Positions 24,010-31,763 of a stretch of 64,000 nucleotides of DNA are shown piece after piece. How positions within the stretch are numbered: the first letter of the stretch is position 1; each line of letters begins with the position of its first letter. Where the stretch lies: positions 248,001-312,000 of the forward strand of contig NZ_QFZZ01000008.1 of NCBI RefSeq assembly GCF_005233515.1, given 5' to 3'. The stretch comes from Pseudomonas sp. CFBP13508 (lineage in GTDB: Bacteria > Pseudomonadota > Gammaproteobacteria > Pseudomonadales > Pseudomonadaceae). Position numbers and translations under genes: made by a program. The notes beneath the pieces were generated by a model. It did not search any database, was not told the origin of the DNA, and saw only the letters and a list, made by a program, of their open reading frames with translations.

Positions 24010-25108
24010 AGGATTGGACCGTCACATATTTGAGAAGAAACGCGCTGTTTTCAGCCGGACCGCGATAGACCTCGATGGCGTCGGCCGGCAGCGCCTGATC
24101 GGTGTAGGTTTCCACCGACGACACGCGAATCGCGCGCATCTGTGGATCGTTGACGAAGCTTTGCAGCGCCGCCACTTCGGCGCTGCTGGCACCGCCCATG
24201 CGCCAGGATTGTTCGAGCACGCCGCTGCGCGGGTTACCGCTGGCGTCGAGGCCCTGGGCGATATCGTAATTGCGCCGCGAGGCGAAGAAGCGCGGGTAGG
24301 CTTCGTTGGCGGCGCTGTCGAAGACCTGTGCCTGCTCAATGGCCAGACGCACATCGTCAGGCAGATCCAGCGCGAGCAATTGGTCATAGCCGCCCTGCAC
24401 CACCAGCAGATTCGAACCGCCGTAGACCTCTTCGCCCTGGCCGTCCTCGGTCAAGTATTGCTCACCGCAGTAGCTCAACACTTTGCCGCCGATGAACGAC
24501 TGGCCGACGCTGTGGGTGACGACGTCGCTCAAGTCCTGCTCCAGCACTACGCCGTCCTTGAACAGATTTTGCGCCTCGGGCCGCGCGAGGATCTCATCGA
24601 ACGCGTCGAGGCTTTTGATCACTTCCTGACCGCGACCGGCGCAAGCGTGAACCGGCTTCAAGCGAATCGGCCCGGCGTACAGCAAATGTTCGGCGGCGGG
24701 CCGAGCATCTTCCAGGGCAAATACGCTGAGACCGTCGAGCACGACGTTGCGCACCCGCTCCGAGAACAGCGGCGACCAGCCCTGCGGCGCGTGCGCCAGA
24801 TGGCTGCGCAAGCCGTGGCTGATGGCTTTGGTGCAGATGAAATCGTATTCGACGTAACCGCCCCACAAGTCATCGGGGCCGTTGATGCCGAGCGCTTGCG
24901 CGTGGGCGGCGCCGACGATGGTCTGTGTCGGCAGCAGATACAGATCACGGTCTTGATGCTTGGCCGGATCGTAGCTGCCGCCGAATTTGCAACCGAGAAT
25001 CTGCGCCAGCCAGCGCGCCAGGGCCTTGTTGGTCTCGACTTCATGTTGCGGCGCCTCGGCACGCACCGAATGGGCAACGACAATTTTCTTGCTGGGTGTC
25101 GGGGTCAT
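23999..25108 (-). CDS. DUF3182 family protein
   Basis: A 369-residue protein of the DUF3182 family, of unknown function. Segments such as DDLWGGYVEYDFICTKAISH, RLKPVHACAGRGQEVIKSLD and LEQDLSDVVTHSVGQ recall ATP-grasp enzymes in general layout, but this is an impression and not a proven relationship. The start at 25108 (MTPTPSKKIVVAHSV) has AGGGGA before it, and 11 residues of a longer reading are dropped. It forms a unit with the hydrolase gene that overlaps its end. No membrane or signal segment is seen. Confidence 0.83.
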   Translation of the reverse strand: MTPTPSKKIVVAHSVRAEAPQHEVETNKALARWLAQILGCKFGGSYDPAKHQDRDLYLLPTQTIVGAAHAQALGINGPDDLWGGYVEYDFICTKAISHGLRSHLAHAPQGWSPLFSERVRNVVLDGLSVFALEDARPAAEHLLYAGPIRLKPVHACAGRGQEVIKSLDAFDEILARPEAQNLFKDGVVLEQDLSDVVTHSVGQSFIGGKVLSYCGEQYLTEDGQGEEVYGGSNLLVVQGGYDQLLALDLPDDVRLAIEQAQVFDSAANEAYPRFFASRRNYDIAQGLDASGNPRSGVLEQSWRMGGASSAEVAALQSFVNDPQMRAIRVSSVETYTDQALPADAIEVYRGPAENSAFLLKYVTVQSYDG

Positions 25109-25299
25109 GCGTTCCCCTTTTATCAGTCGATGGGTTCTCAAAGGAAATTGCAGAGATCAGGCCAAACAACGATCCCGCCGAACCGCCCGATAATCGGGAG
25201 TTTGCCGTGACTGTGCTGGCATGAAGCCTGTTTCAAACTGCACGACGGCGCGCAAAACTCCGGCAAATTGCACGATCTCTCATCCTCGCCGCGATCATT

Positions 25300-25384
25300 G
25301 TGGGAGCGAGCCTGCTCGCGAAAGCGTAGTGTCAGCCGTCTACAATTCTGTAGATCCAGCGCCTTCGAGCAGGCTCGCTCCCAC
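25300..25384. repeat. REPIN (GTGGGAGCGAGCC family), opposite arm order, one arm with a 2-bp deletion
   Basis: The left arm (25300-25322) has the full GTGGGAGCGAGCCTGCTCGC core. The right arm (25364-25384) lacks two bases (TTCGAGCAGG instead of TTCGCGAGCAGG). Between them is a small hairpin, CTACA-ATTC-TGTAG. It occupies most of the 277-bp gap 25109-25385. The remaining part (25109-25299) shows no clear signal apart from the leader of the DUF3182 gene. Confidence 0.9.
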
Positions 25385-25385
25385 A

Positions 25386-26387
25386 TTAGTTCATCGTCGT
25401 TCTGGGAGCGGGGTTCACACCAAACCGCCCCCGGTACTCACTCGGCCCCAACCCGGTAATCTTCTTGAAAATCGCGCGAAACGCGCTCGGATCCTGATAG
25501 CCCACCGTCCAGGCAATGTGGTCGATCGTGCCATTGGTGAACTCGAGCATTTCTCGCGCTTTGCCAACCCGCAGGTGCTGGCAATATTCGGTCGGTTTCA
25601 AGCCTGTCGCGGCGCGGAATCGGCGCAGGAAAGTGCGCTCTTCAAGGCCCGCGCGCTCGGCCATCGCGTTCAGCGAAACCTCCGTCGCCCCGGTGCTTTG
25701 CAGCCAGTGCTGGACCTTGAGAATCGACGCGTCGCCATGGCTGAGGATCGGCGCGAAATTGCTCCCGCATTCACTGGCGCTGTCGCTGTGTTCCATCACC
25801 AGAAAACGCGCGGTCGCGGTGGCGATGCTCGGGCCGAGCAAGCGATCGACCAGGCGCAGTCCCAGTTCCGACCAGGCCATCAGCCCCGCCGTGGTGATCA
25901 GGTCACCGTCGTCGACAATCGGCGTGTCGGCCTTCAGTTTGATCTTCGGGTAACGCTCGGCAAACGCCTGGGCCGAGGTCCAGTGGGTGGTGGCGCTGCG
26001 ACCGTCGAGCAAGCCGCTTTCGGCGAGCATCAACGAGCCCACACAAACACCACCAAGGGTTGCGCCGCGCGCATGCTGATCGCGCAGCCATTGCGTCAGA
26101 CTCGCGGTCATCTGTGCCGCATCAAACCCGCCGAGGGACGGTGGAATCAGTACGGCGAGCAAAGCGTCTTCGGCACCCGGATGACTGTCATAGACCCGCG
26201 TCGGCAGCTGCTCGCCCTCGACCTGCCAGTGACTGACCCGCAGCAAGGGCAATTGCACAGCCTGATACTCGACGGCGATGCGGTTGGCCACGGCGAACAG
26301 ATCGGTCAGACCGTGCACCGCCGCCAGTTGCGCGCCGGGATAAATCAGCACGCCCAGTTCAGCGGTGGCGGCTCTTTGTGCAGCCAT
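25386..26387 (-). CDS. GlxA family AraC-type transcriptional regulator
   Basis: A 333-residue regulator with an N-terminal DJ-1/PfpI-like domain (LGVLIYPGAQLAAVHGLTDLF; the nucleophile-elbow-like GGVCVGSLML) and a C-terminal AraC/XylS helix-turn-helix pair (ERTFLRRFRAATGLKPTEYC and VGYQDPSAFRAIFKKITGLG). GlxA-type regulators often control amine or amino-acid catabolism. The start at 26387 (MAAQRAATAELG) is in the divergent gap. It is divergent from the cysteine hydrolase gene with 101 bp between start codons, so it very probably regulates that gene and itself. Confidence 0.93.
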   Translation of the reverse strand: MAAQRAATAELGVLIYPGAQLAAVHGLTDLFAVANRIAVEYQAVQLPLLRVSHWQVEGEQLPTRVYDSHPGAEDALLAVLIPPSLGGFDAAQMTASLTQWLRDQHARGATLGGVCVGSLMLAESGLLDGRSATTHWTSAQAFAERYPKIKLKADTPIVDDGDLITTAGLMAWSELGLRLVDRLLGPSIATATARFLVMEHSDSASECGSNFAPILSHGDASILKVQHWLQSTGATEVSLNAMAERAGLEERTFLRRFRAATGLKPTEYCQHLRVGKAREMLEFTNGTIDHIAWTVGYQDPSAFRAIFKKITGLGPSEYRGRFGVNPAPRTTMN

Positions 26388-26488
26388 TGTCAGTTTTCCC
26401 CCGTCTATTGTCGGTGCGGCCAATCCTCGAATCCTCGGCCAGCGTCAATACTGAGGCCACACCCAATCACCGTCTCGAGGACAATCCC

Positions 26489-27043
26489 ATGACCAAGCAA
26501 GCGCTCATCGTAGTCGATATCCAGAACGACTACTTCCCCCAAGGCAAGTGGCCGCTGGTCGGCGCCGACGCCGCTGCGGACAACGCCGCACGGCTGATCG
26601 CAGCCTTTCGCGAAACGGGCGATCCGGTGGTGCACATTCGGCATGAATTCACCTCCGACGATGCGCCGTTTTTCACTCCCGGCTCCGAAGGCGCGAAACT
26701 GCATCCGAAAGTGCTCAACCGCGCCGACGAGCCGGTGGTGCTCAAGCATTTCGTCAACTCGTTCCGTGAAACCGAACTGCAAGCGGTGCTAGACGAACAC
26801 GGCATCACCGACCTGGTGGTGGTCGGCAGCATGAGCCATATGTGCGTCGATGGCATCACCCGCGCGGCGGCGGACATGGGGTATGTCGTCACGGTGATTC
26901 ACGATGCCTGCGCCAGCCGTGACCTTGAATTCAACGGTCTGACGGTGCCGGCCGCCCATGTGCACGCAGCATTCATGTCGGCGCTGGGTTTTGCCTACGC
27001 CAGCGTGGTATCCACTGACGAGTTCCTGAGCAGCAACGCCTAG
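26489..27043 (+). CDS. Isochorismatase-family cysteine hydrolase
   Basis: A 184-residue hydrolase with the family triad visible: Asp10 in LIVVDIQNDY, Lys86 in EPVVLKHFVNSF and Cys119 in SMSHMCVDGITRAAADMG. Enzymes of this family hydrolyse amides such as nicotinamide, N-carbamoyl compounds or isochorismate; which one is not clear here. The start at 26489 is chosen for the family N-terminus (MTKQALIVVD) and the GAGGAC 6 bases upstream. It is divergent from the GlxA-type regulator, its likely controller, and followed by a clear terminator. Confidence 0.93.
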   Translation: MTKQALIVVDIQNDYFPQGKWPLVGADAAADNAARLIAAFRETGDPVVHIRHEFTSDDAPFFTPGSEGAKLHPKVLNRADEPVVLKHFVNSFRETELQAVLDEHGITDLVVVGSMSHMCVDGITRAAADMGYVVTVIHDACASRDLEFNGLTVPAAHVHAAFMSALGFAYASVVSTDEFLSSNA

Positions 27044-27063
27044 CAACAACTGCGCAATCCCTT

Positions 27064-27088
27064 GGCCCGCCACGTTGCGGGCCTTTTT
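27064..27088 (+). terminator. Factor-independent terminator after the cysteine hydrolase
   Basis: GGCCCGC (27064-27070) pairs with GCGGGCC (27077-27083) around a 6-base loop, followed by TTTTT. It lies 21 bp after the gene stop and isolates the next operon. Confidence 0.9.
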
Positions 27089-27105
27089 GCGTCTGTCATG
27101 AAAAT

Positions 27106-27163
27106 CTCACGCGTGAGTCATTGATGGCACTTTGCATTAGTTGTAGTGTGGCCCACGCGTGAG
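27106..27163 (+). promoter_or_regulatory. Twin CACGCGTG palindromes in the promoter region of the PspA operon
   Basis: CTCACGCGTGAG (27106-27117) is a perfect 12-bp palindrome, and CCCACGCGTGAG (27152-27163) is a 10/12 copy with its centre 46 bp further on. The second ends 23 bp before the operon's first ATG. Between them TTGATG (27121-27126) and a weak -10 TAGTGT (27144-27149) are spaced 17 bp. The pair looks like an operator for a dimeric regulator, perhaps with looping. The regulator is not recognised. Confidence 0.5.
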
Positions 27164-27186
27164 ACGCTCATAACCGGATTCCAGCC

Positions 27187-27855
27187 ATGACAAGCCGCAC
27201 TCCTACGCCTGCCGCAGCCAGCTCCAAGGGCGAGCGCGGCAACACGTCGGCGAAAAAACCATCAAGCTTCTACATGAAGCAGATGCGCGCAGGCCTGGCC
27301 GCCGCCGGTTATGTGAAACACGAAACTTGGGTGCTTCCGGAAAACCGAAGCTTGCTCAAGCAAATGGAGCAACAGCTACGCCAACCGATTCTGGCTGGCT
27401 CTTTCATGTCGGAGAAATACATGAGCGCAGGCAACAACTGGACCATCGACAGCCTCTTCAATGCCCTCAAGGCGCTGGACGAGGTGGCTTCCCAAGAGAT
27501 TTCGCTGTCCCTGATCCAGAGCTCCGAACCGAGCATCAAGCTGGAAATGAACGAATTCGGCGGCCTGCCGATTCACATCGCCCTGGCCGGCCAGCAGATC
27601 ATCGTCGACACCGTGCTGGTGGACATCGATTCGATCAGCAACGTCCAGGCGTTCAACGATGCCGTGCTGCGCAGCCGCGAGATGTTCCCGCTGTCGTCGA
27701 TCGGGATCGAGTCGATGCCCAACGGGCAGACCGTCTACAACATGTTCGGCGCCCTCAGCGCCGATTCGAGCCTGACCAACGTGGTCACCGAGGTGAAAAC
27801 CCTGGTCGACAACGTGCAGCGCGCCAGCGAAGCCTTCGAACACTTCTTCAAGTAA
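27187..27855 (+). CDS. YjfI-like DUF2170 family protein
   Basis: A 222-residue cytosolic protein. The N-terminal 30 or so residues are low-complexity (Ser, Thr, Ala, Lys), followed by SSFYMKQMRAGLAAAGYVKHE and a DUF2170-like domain from about residue 60 (LKQMEQQLRQPI, then SIKLEMNEFGGLPIHIALAG and IIVDTVLVDIDSI). DUF2170/YjfI proteins are found almost only beside PspA homologues in this operon type. Function is not established; a regulator or PspA partner is plausible. The ATG at 27187 has only a weak ribosome binding site. It is the first of six rightward genes. Confidence 0.88.
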   Translation: MTSRTPTPAAASSKGERGNTSAKKPSSFYMKQMRAGLAAAGYVKHETWVLPENRSLLKQMEQQLRQPILAGSFMSEKYMSAGNNWTIDSLFNALKALDEVASQEISLSLIQSSEPSIKLEMNEFGGLPIHIALAGQQIIVDTVLVDIDSISNVQAFNDAVLRSREMFPLSSIGIESMPNGQTVYNMFGALSADSSLTNVVTEVKTLVDNVQRASEAFEHFFK

Positions 27856-27872
27856 TCAACAGGGAATATCCA

Positions 27873-28571
27873 ATGACTCAGTCCATCTGGAGCAAGTTGT
27901 TCACCGCACTGCGCGGCGGCGCCAATGAAGTCGGCGAAGCCATCGCCGATCAGCAGGCCCTGCGCATCCTCGATCAGGAAATCCGCGACGCCGACACCGC
28001 GCTGTCCAATGCCCGCCGCGAGCTGGTGACGATCATGGCCAAGCACAAACTGGCCGCCGACCGCGTCAGCGAGTACGACGCCAAGATCAAGGACCTCGAA
28101 GCCAAGGCCGTGGCCGCGTTGAATGCCGGCCGCGAAGACCTGGCGCTGGAAGTGGCCGAAGCGATTTCGACCCTGACCAACGACCTCGCTGCCGAGAAGA
28201 AACTCAGCGATGAATTCGGCGCCTACGCCGACAACATGCGCAAAGACATCAGCAAAGCCGAATCGCGGATCAAGAGCCTGCGCCAGCAAGTGGACATGGC
28301 CAAGGCCCGCGACAGCGTGCAGAAAGCCCAGGTCAGCGCCTCGATTGCCAGCGGCGGCGCCAACGGCAAACTGGAAACCGCAGTCGGCACCCTGAACCGC
28401 CTGCAAGCCAAGCAGCAGCAACGCGCTGCCGAACTGAACGCCGCAGACGAACTGGCCGACGCCTCTACCGGCAACGACCTGGAACGCAAACTGCGCGACG
28501 CCGGCATCACGCCGAACGAAGGCAGCGCCAATGCGATCCTTGAGCGGCTGAAGCAGAAGTCCGCGCAGTAA
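27873..28571 (+). CDS. PspA/IM30 family envelope-stress protein (YjfJ-like)
   Basis: A 232-residue PspA/IM30 (ESCRT-III-like) protein, mostly long amphipathic alpha-helices that form coiled coils (DADTALSNARRELVTIMAKH; DLEAKAVAALNAGREDLALE; ISKAESRIKSLRQQVDMAKA). The N-terminal helix (SIWSKLFTALRGGANEVGEA) fits membrane binding. Such proteins polymerise on damaged inner membrane and maintain the proton gradient. It sits 17 bp after the YjfI-like gene with AGGGAA before its ATG. Unlike E. coli pspABC there is no PspF or PspBC nearby; this is the yjf operon type. Confidence 0.93.
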   Translation: MTQSIWSKLFTALRGGANEVGEAIADQQALRILDQEIRDADTALSNARRELVTIMAKHKLAADRVSEYDAKIKDLEAKAVAALNAGREDLALEVAEAISTLTNDLAAEKKLSDEFGAYADNMRKDISKAESRIKSLRQQVDMAKARDSVQKAQVSASIASGGANGKLETAVGTLNRLQAKQQQRAAELNAADELADASTGNDLERKLRDAGITPNEGSANAILERLKQKSAQ

Positions 28572-28588
28572 TCACTGAACGGTAACTT

Positions 28589-28676
28589 GTGGGAGCGAGC
28601 CTGCTCGCGAAAGCGTCGTGACAGTCAAATAATCGAGTGACTGACACAACCCATTCGCGAGCAGGCTCGCTCCCAC
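28589..28676. repeat. REPIN (GTGGGAGCGAGCC family) inside the PspA operon
   Basis: Outward-ordered 23-bp arms (28589-28611 and 28654-28676) flank 42 bp that contain the smaller hairpin GTGACAGTCA / TGACTGACAC-like sequence. It lies in the 210-bp gap between pspA-like and DUF2491 genes, the largest gap in the operon, and could protect the upstream mRNA or reduce downstream transcription. Confidence 0.93.
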
Positions 28677-28781
28677 ATGGTTTCACGGCGTAATTGCCTC
28701 TGCTCGTTCACCGCTTCGCCCGGTACACTACCGCCACTTTTTCACCCCCGAACACCTCCACCCGCTTCAAGGAACGTACCC

Positions 28782-29432
28782 ATGGGATGGTTTAAAGACT
28801 TGCTCGGCACCAGCAATTGGCAGACCGCTGCGCCAACGAGCACCGGCGCCAGCGGCCCGCTGGGCATGGCACAAGGCAAAGGCGTGCGCTTCGACACGAC
28901 CCTGGCGTTGCTGCTGGAAGGTTCGACCTCGGTGCGAGTGCCGTTCGATCAAGCGGTGTGGAGCGCCGGCTGGGTCGACCTCGGCCAGTCCAACAAACTG
29001 CACCGCTACTACATGAACGACGAGGATTTCTGGGTGCAGATCCACGTCACCGGCGATGATCAGGTCGAGTCGGTCACCCTGTTCAATTACCTCAGCTACG
29101 TGACGGTCAACAGTGACGCCGAACTGCAGCGTCTGGCCGGCCCCAACAGCCTGATCGGTCTGCCGACCTACCACCACGACGGTGTTGAATACACCCGCGA
29201 ATGGGGCACCGAACTGCAGCAGACCGAACTGGTGCCAATGACCGAACACGTGGTCAACCCGGACGAGTCCTACACCATCAAGCACCACGCCATGCTGTAT
29301 GCCCGCGACACCGGCCTGACCGATCGCCGCGAACTGCTGCTGTTCTCCGTCGAACAGGACGAAGAAGGCACCGTCAGCCTGAGCACCTCGCTGGGCATCT
29401 CGCTGTACACGACTGATTTGAGCGCCATTTAA
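28782..29432 (+). CDS. DUF2491 family protein (YjfK-like)
   Basis: A 216-residue cytosolic protein of the DUF2491 family. It starts MGWFKDLLGT and contains GVRFDTTLALLLEGSTSVRV, LHRYYMNDEDFWVQIHVTGD, VESVTLFNYLSYVTV and YHHDGVEYTREWG. The family is confined to PspA-type operons; its role is unknown. The start at 28782 is chosen because the ATG is preceded by AAGGAAC, and a longer frame to 28677 runs into the REP. It is followed at 14 bp by the DUF350 gene. Confidence 0.9.
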   Translation: MGWFKDLLGTSNWQTAAPTSTGASGPLGMAQGKGVRFDTTLALLLEGSTSVRVPFDQAVWSAGWVDLGQSNKLHRYYMNDEDFWVQIHVTGDDQVESVTLFNYLSYVTVNSDAELQRLAGPNSLIGLPTYHHDGVEYTREWGTELQQTELVPMTEHVVNPDESYTIKHHAMLYARDTGLTDRRELLLFSVEQDEEGTVSLSTSLGISLYTTDLSAI

Positions 29433-29446
29433 AAAGGAAGTTTTTC

Positions 29447-29872
29447 ATGCTGGAAGTCTTGGCCGTTTCCCTGAACAAAACCGCGCTGGTCGGTTTTGTC
29501 GTCTACCTGATCGGCGCCGTGTTGCTGTTCATGCTGTTTCAATTCGTCTACACGCGCATTACCGCGCACAAGGAATTCGAACTGATCCGTGCCGGCAACA
29601 CTGCCGCCGCCATTGCCCTGTCCGGGGCGATCATCGGTTTCGCCATTCCGGCGAGCAACGTGATCGCCTACTCGGTCAACGTGCTCGACTTTGTCCTCTG
29701 GGCGGTTATCGCCGCCGTCGTGCAATTGCTGGCGTTTGTCGCTACCGGGCTGGTGCTCAAGGGCACTTCCCAGCGCATCGCCAACGGCGAAGTCGCCGCC
29801 GGCATTTATGTGGCGGCCGTGGCGATCAGCGTCGGCATGCTCAATGCCGCGTGCATGACCCCGTCCCACTGA
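29447..29872 (+). CDS. DUF350 inner-membrane protein (YjfL-like, UPF0719)
   Basis: A 141-residue protein with four clear hydrophobic segments: about 13-33 (LVGFVVYLIGAVLLFMLFQF), 50-70 (AAIALSGAIIGFAIP), 80-105 (VLDFVLWAVIAAVVQLLAFV) and 118-135 (AAGIYVAAVAISVGMLNAA). This is the DUF350/UPF0719 pattern. It is likely an inner-membrane partner of PspA and the ATP-grasp enzyme of the same operon; DUF350 is often next to glutathionylspermidine-synthase-like genes. AAGGAAG lies 6 to 12 bases before the start. Confidence 0.92.
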   Translation: MLEVLAVSLNKTALVGFVVYLIGAVLLFMLFQFVYTRITAHKEFELIRAGNTAAAIALSGAIIGFAIPASNVIAYSVNVLDFVLWAVIAAVVQLLAFVATGLVLKGTSQRIANGEVAAGIYVAAVAISVGMLNAACMTPSH

Positions 29873-29890
29873 CCGGCAGGAAGCCTCTCG

Positions 29891-30592
29891 ATGAAACGCA
29901 GCAAATACGTGCAGTTGTCCCTCGCCGCGTCGGTGGCGATGGCGATTTCCGGTGAAGCAGCGGCGCTGGATCAGCCGCGCAACTTCCAAAGCGTTGAACA
30001 GTGTGTCGACGCCGAATTGGCCGCCGATCTCTGCTCCAGCGCCTACGTCGCCGCCCTGAACGAACACCGGCGCATCGCCCCGGCCTACACCGACAAGGCC
30101 AAGTGCGACGCAGACTTTGCCGCTGGCTGGTGTCAGAAAAATTCCGATGGCCGTTTCGTGCCGAAACTCGGCGGCTTCAAAGTGCCGGGCAATGCCGAGA
30201 CGCCGCAAGATCTCGATGCCATCGCCAATTCGCAAATGCCGGCGGGCGACACCACCACCAGCAGCAGCGCAAGCCACGGCGGCTCGCACTATTCCGGTGG
30301 CTCAGGTGGTGGCGGCAATGGCTGGCTGACCGGTTGGCTGATCGGCAACGCAATGAGCAACAACGCCGAACGCACCGTTTACCGTGATCGCGAAACGCGC
30401 CAGCCGTACAACACCTCAACGCAGTACCGCCGAGCTGACACAACCTCGCGCAGCCAGTCGGATTACGAGAGCAGCAAGAGCAAGCCGGTGAATGTTGCGT
30501 CGTCGACTTCGCGCGGCGGTTTCGGCAGCCAGTCCAGTGCCCGCAGCGGTTGGGGTGGCTGGGGCAGCAGTTCCGGACGCTCGAGCAGCTGA
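29891..30592 (+). CDS. DUF1190 protein (YjfM/YgiB-like, UPF0441)
   Basis: A 233-residue secreted or membrane-anchored protein. The N-terminal stretch (YVQLSLAASVAMAISGEAAA) looks like a signal; no lipobox Cys is present. The DUF1190 domain includes NFQSVEQCVDAELAADLCSS and CDADFAAGWCQ, giving four Cys that may form disulfides in the periplasm. The C-terminal half is rich in Gly, Ser and Arg and low in complexity, as usual for the family. In E. coli the DUF1190 gene ygiB lies just before ygiC, a glutathionylspermidine-synthase-like gene, the same order as here. The stop is 1 bp before the next start. Confidence 0.9.
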   Translation: MKRSKYVQLSLAASVAMAISGEAAALDQPRNFQSVEQCVDAELAADLCSSAYVAALNEHRRIAPAYTDKAKCDADFAAGWCQKNSDGRFVPKLGGFKVPGNAETPQDLDAIANSQMPAGDTTTSSSASHGGSHYSGGSGGGGNGWLTGWLIGNAMSNNAERTVYRDRETRQPYNTSTQYRRADTTSRSQSDYESSKSKPVNVASSTSRGGFGSQSSARSGWGGWGSSSGRSSS

Positions 30593-30593
30593 C

Positions 30594-31751
30594 ATGAAAA
30601 AGATCCACTGCGCCGAGCGCCCCGACTGGAAACACACCGCCGAAAGCCTCGGTTTCCTGTTCCACACTATCGACGACGAACCGTACTGGGACGAAAGCGC
30701 CTACTACCAGTTCAGCCTCGCGCAGATCGAAAACGATCTCGAAGATCCGACCACCGAACTGCACGAGATGTGCATGGATCTGGTTGATCGCGTCGTCAAC
30801 AGCGAGGAGTTGCTCGATCGCCTCAGCATCCCGGCGACGTACTACGACATGATCCGCACCTCCTGGCGTGAAGGTCATCCGCATCTGTACGGTCGCATGG
30901 ACTTTTCCTACAGCGGCAACGGGCCGGCGAAACTGCTGGAGCTCAACTACGACACGCCGACCAGTCTCTATGAAGCGGCGGCCTTTCAGTGGGGCTGGCT
31001 GGAACAGTGCATCGAGCGTGGCACGCTGCCGCCGCATGCTGACCAGTTCAACAGCATCGACACCAAGCTGCATCAGGCCTTCGCCGAGTTGCAGCTGAAG
31101 CGGCCGTTTTACTTTGCCTCGATGAAAGATTCGGTCGAAGACAAAGGCACCACCGACTACCTGCGGCTGATCGCGGAAAAGGTCGGCATCGAATCACGCC
31201 ATATCGATATCGAAGACATCGGCCTGACGGCTGAGGGTCGTTTCGTCGATCTGCAGGATCGCTGGATCCCGCACCTGTTCAAGCTGCACGCCTGGGAATT
31301 CATCTTCCACGAACCGTTCGGCGCCGCGATCGCCGAGTGCGATACGCAGTTTTTCGAACCGGCGTGGAAGGCGATCCTGTCCAACAAAGGTGCGCTGCCG
31401 CTGCTGTGGGAATTGCACAAGGGACATCCGAATCTGCTCGCTGCGCACCTTGATCCGAATCCGAAGAGTGCGGTGCCAAAAGGCTGGGTGCGCAAACCGT
31501 ACTTTTCCCGCGAGGGTGCCAACATCGAGCTGCAAACCGCGGAGGGTCTGATCGTCAAAGAGGACGGGCCCTACACCGATGCGCCGTTCATCTTGCAGGA
31601 GTTCGCACCGCTGCCGAAGTTTGGCGACAGCTACACGCTGATTGGCTCGTGGGTGATTGGTGATGAGGCGGCAGGGATTGGTGTGCGCGAGGACAATAGT
31701 CTGATCACCAAGGATTCAAGTCGCTTCCTGCCCCACCTGATCCTCGACTGA
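30594..31751 (+). CDS. Glutathionylspermidine synthase-like ATP-grasp protein (YjfC/YgiC-like)
   Basis: A 385-residue ATP-grasp ligase of the glutathionylspermidine-synthase C-terminal family. Typical segments are HLYGRMDFSYSGNGPAKLLE, ELNYDTPTSLYEAAAFQW, WKAILSNKGALPLLWELHKG, VRKPYFSREGANI and IGSWVIGDEAAGIGVREDNS. The amidase domain of true bifunctional synthetases is absent. E. coli YgiC and YjfC do not show the classical activity, so the amide partner here is open. The start at 30594 follows the DUF1190 stop by one base; the longer frame from 30492 overlaps that gene. It is the last gene of the operon, followed by a terminator at 31821. Confidence 0.93.
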   Translation: MKKIHCAERPDWKHTAESLGFLFHTIDDEPYWDESAYYQFSLAQIENDLEDPTTELHEMCMDLVDRVVNSEELLDRLSIPATYYDMIRTSWREGHPHLYGRMDFSYSGNGPAKLLELNYDTPTSLYEAAAFQWGWLEQCIERGTLPPHADQFNSIDTKLHQAFAELQLKRPFYFASMKDSVEDKGTTDYLRLIAEKVGIESRHIDIEDIGLTAEGRFVDLQDRWIPHLFKLHAWEFIFHEPFGAAIAECDTQFFEPAWKAILSNKGALPLLWELHKGHPNLLAAHLDPNPKSAVPKGWVRKPYFSREGANIELQTAEGLIVKEDGPYTDAPFILQEFAPLPKFGDSYTLIGSWVIGDEAAGIGVREDNSLITKDSSRFLPHLILD

Positions 31752-31763
31752 AACAATTCCCCA

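Noticed and set aside
27124-27137. A sigma-54-like promoter (TGGCAC then TTGCA) before the PspA operon
   Set aside because: The classical pspA promoter uses sigma-54, so this was checked. The GG and GC are separated by 6 bases instead of the required 10, so it cannot be a standard -24/-12 promoter.
3406-28676. Regularly recurring palindromes considered as a CRISPR array
   Set aside because: The copies are thousands of bases apart, occur as inverted pairs and have no evenly sized spacers; they are REP elements, and no cas gene is present.
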